DNA from: Oribacterium sp. UBA6992
GTDB lineage: Bacteria; Bacillota; Clostridia; Lachnospirales; Lachnospiraceae
Reading direction: 5' to 3'
Assembly: GCA_002449915.1 (NCBI GenBank)
Contig: DJXY01000208.1
Coordinates: 1 to 5,004 of the forward strand
Length of the DNA stretch: 5,004 nucleotides
The translations under genes were made by a program, and so were the position numbers. Within the stretch, counting starts at the first letter, position 1. The number at the start of each line of letters is the position of its first letter. Below the pieces are notes generated by a model. That model was not told the DNA's origin and made no database searches. It saw only the letters and a list, made by a program, of their open reading frames with translations. Shown here piece by piece: positions 4,957 to 5,004 of the stretch.

Positions 4957-5004
4957 TGAAAAAGTGATAATCTGCTTTTCTTTGCATTTTGCGCCGCCGA
5001 GTGG

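Noticed and set aside
4928..5004. Plus-strand frame starting ATG at 4928 and open to the window edge, hydrophobic
   Set aside because: There is no ribosome binding site, the composition is AT-driven, only about 25 codons are visible, and it sits across the xre upstream dyad.
1..5004. CRISPR arrays, tRNA or rRNA genes, insertion sequences
   Set aside because: I saw no regularly spaced repeats, cloverleaf-like sequences, transposase motifs or long terminal inverted repeats on either strand.

Overview
All supported genes in this window lie on the minus strand, so transcription runs from high to low coordinates. The moderate GC content, strong GGAGG-type ribosome binding sites, a YesM/YesN-type two-component system and a membrane-anchored lysozyme-like protein suggest a Gram-positive Firmicute of class Clostridia, plausibly a Lachnospiraceae gut commensal. 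This assignment is inferred from gene style; the window has no rRNA or other phylogenetic marker.

In order of transcription, the first block (about 5004 to 3804) has an upstream regulatory region, a small XRE-family DNA-binding protein (4594-4866), a rho-independent terminator just after it (4542-4574), and then a well-formed promoter driving a single-pass membrane lysozyme-like protein (3804-4481). The xre leader carries a 23-bp near-perfect inverted repeat directly upstream of its ribosome binding site. A 14-bp element is shared, with one difference, between the xre and lysozyme promoters. This suggests, but does not prove, that the XRE protein regulates itself and perhaps the lysozyme gene.

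The second block (3085-3700) holds two overlapping small genes. The upstream product resembles the N-terminal coiled-coil half of the GreA transcript-cleavage factor, and the downstream product resembles the C-terminal half. Together they look like a divergent Gre-like protein split in two, with a strong ribosome binding site inside the overlap and an A6 tract where loss of one base would fuse the halves.

The third block (1-3050) is a tightly packed sensory operon: a substrate-binding lipoprotein of the iron/PgtC/HptA type, a YesM-type sensor histidine kinase that starts within the lipoprotein stop codon (ATGA overlap), and a YesN-type response regulator cut by the window edge. In known systems of this architecture (HptA-HptS-HptR for hexose phosphates, PgtC-PgtB-PgtA for phosphoglycerates) the binding protein is an extracellular sensor that signals to the kinase, and the regulator switches on a separate phosphate-ester transporter. 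No transporter permease or ATPase is visible here, which fits a sensing role better than ABC uptake. Its ligand cannot be read from the sequence.
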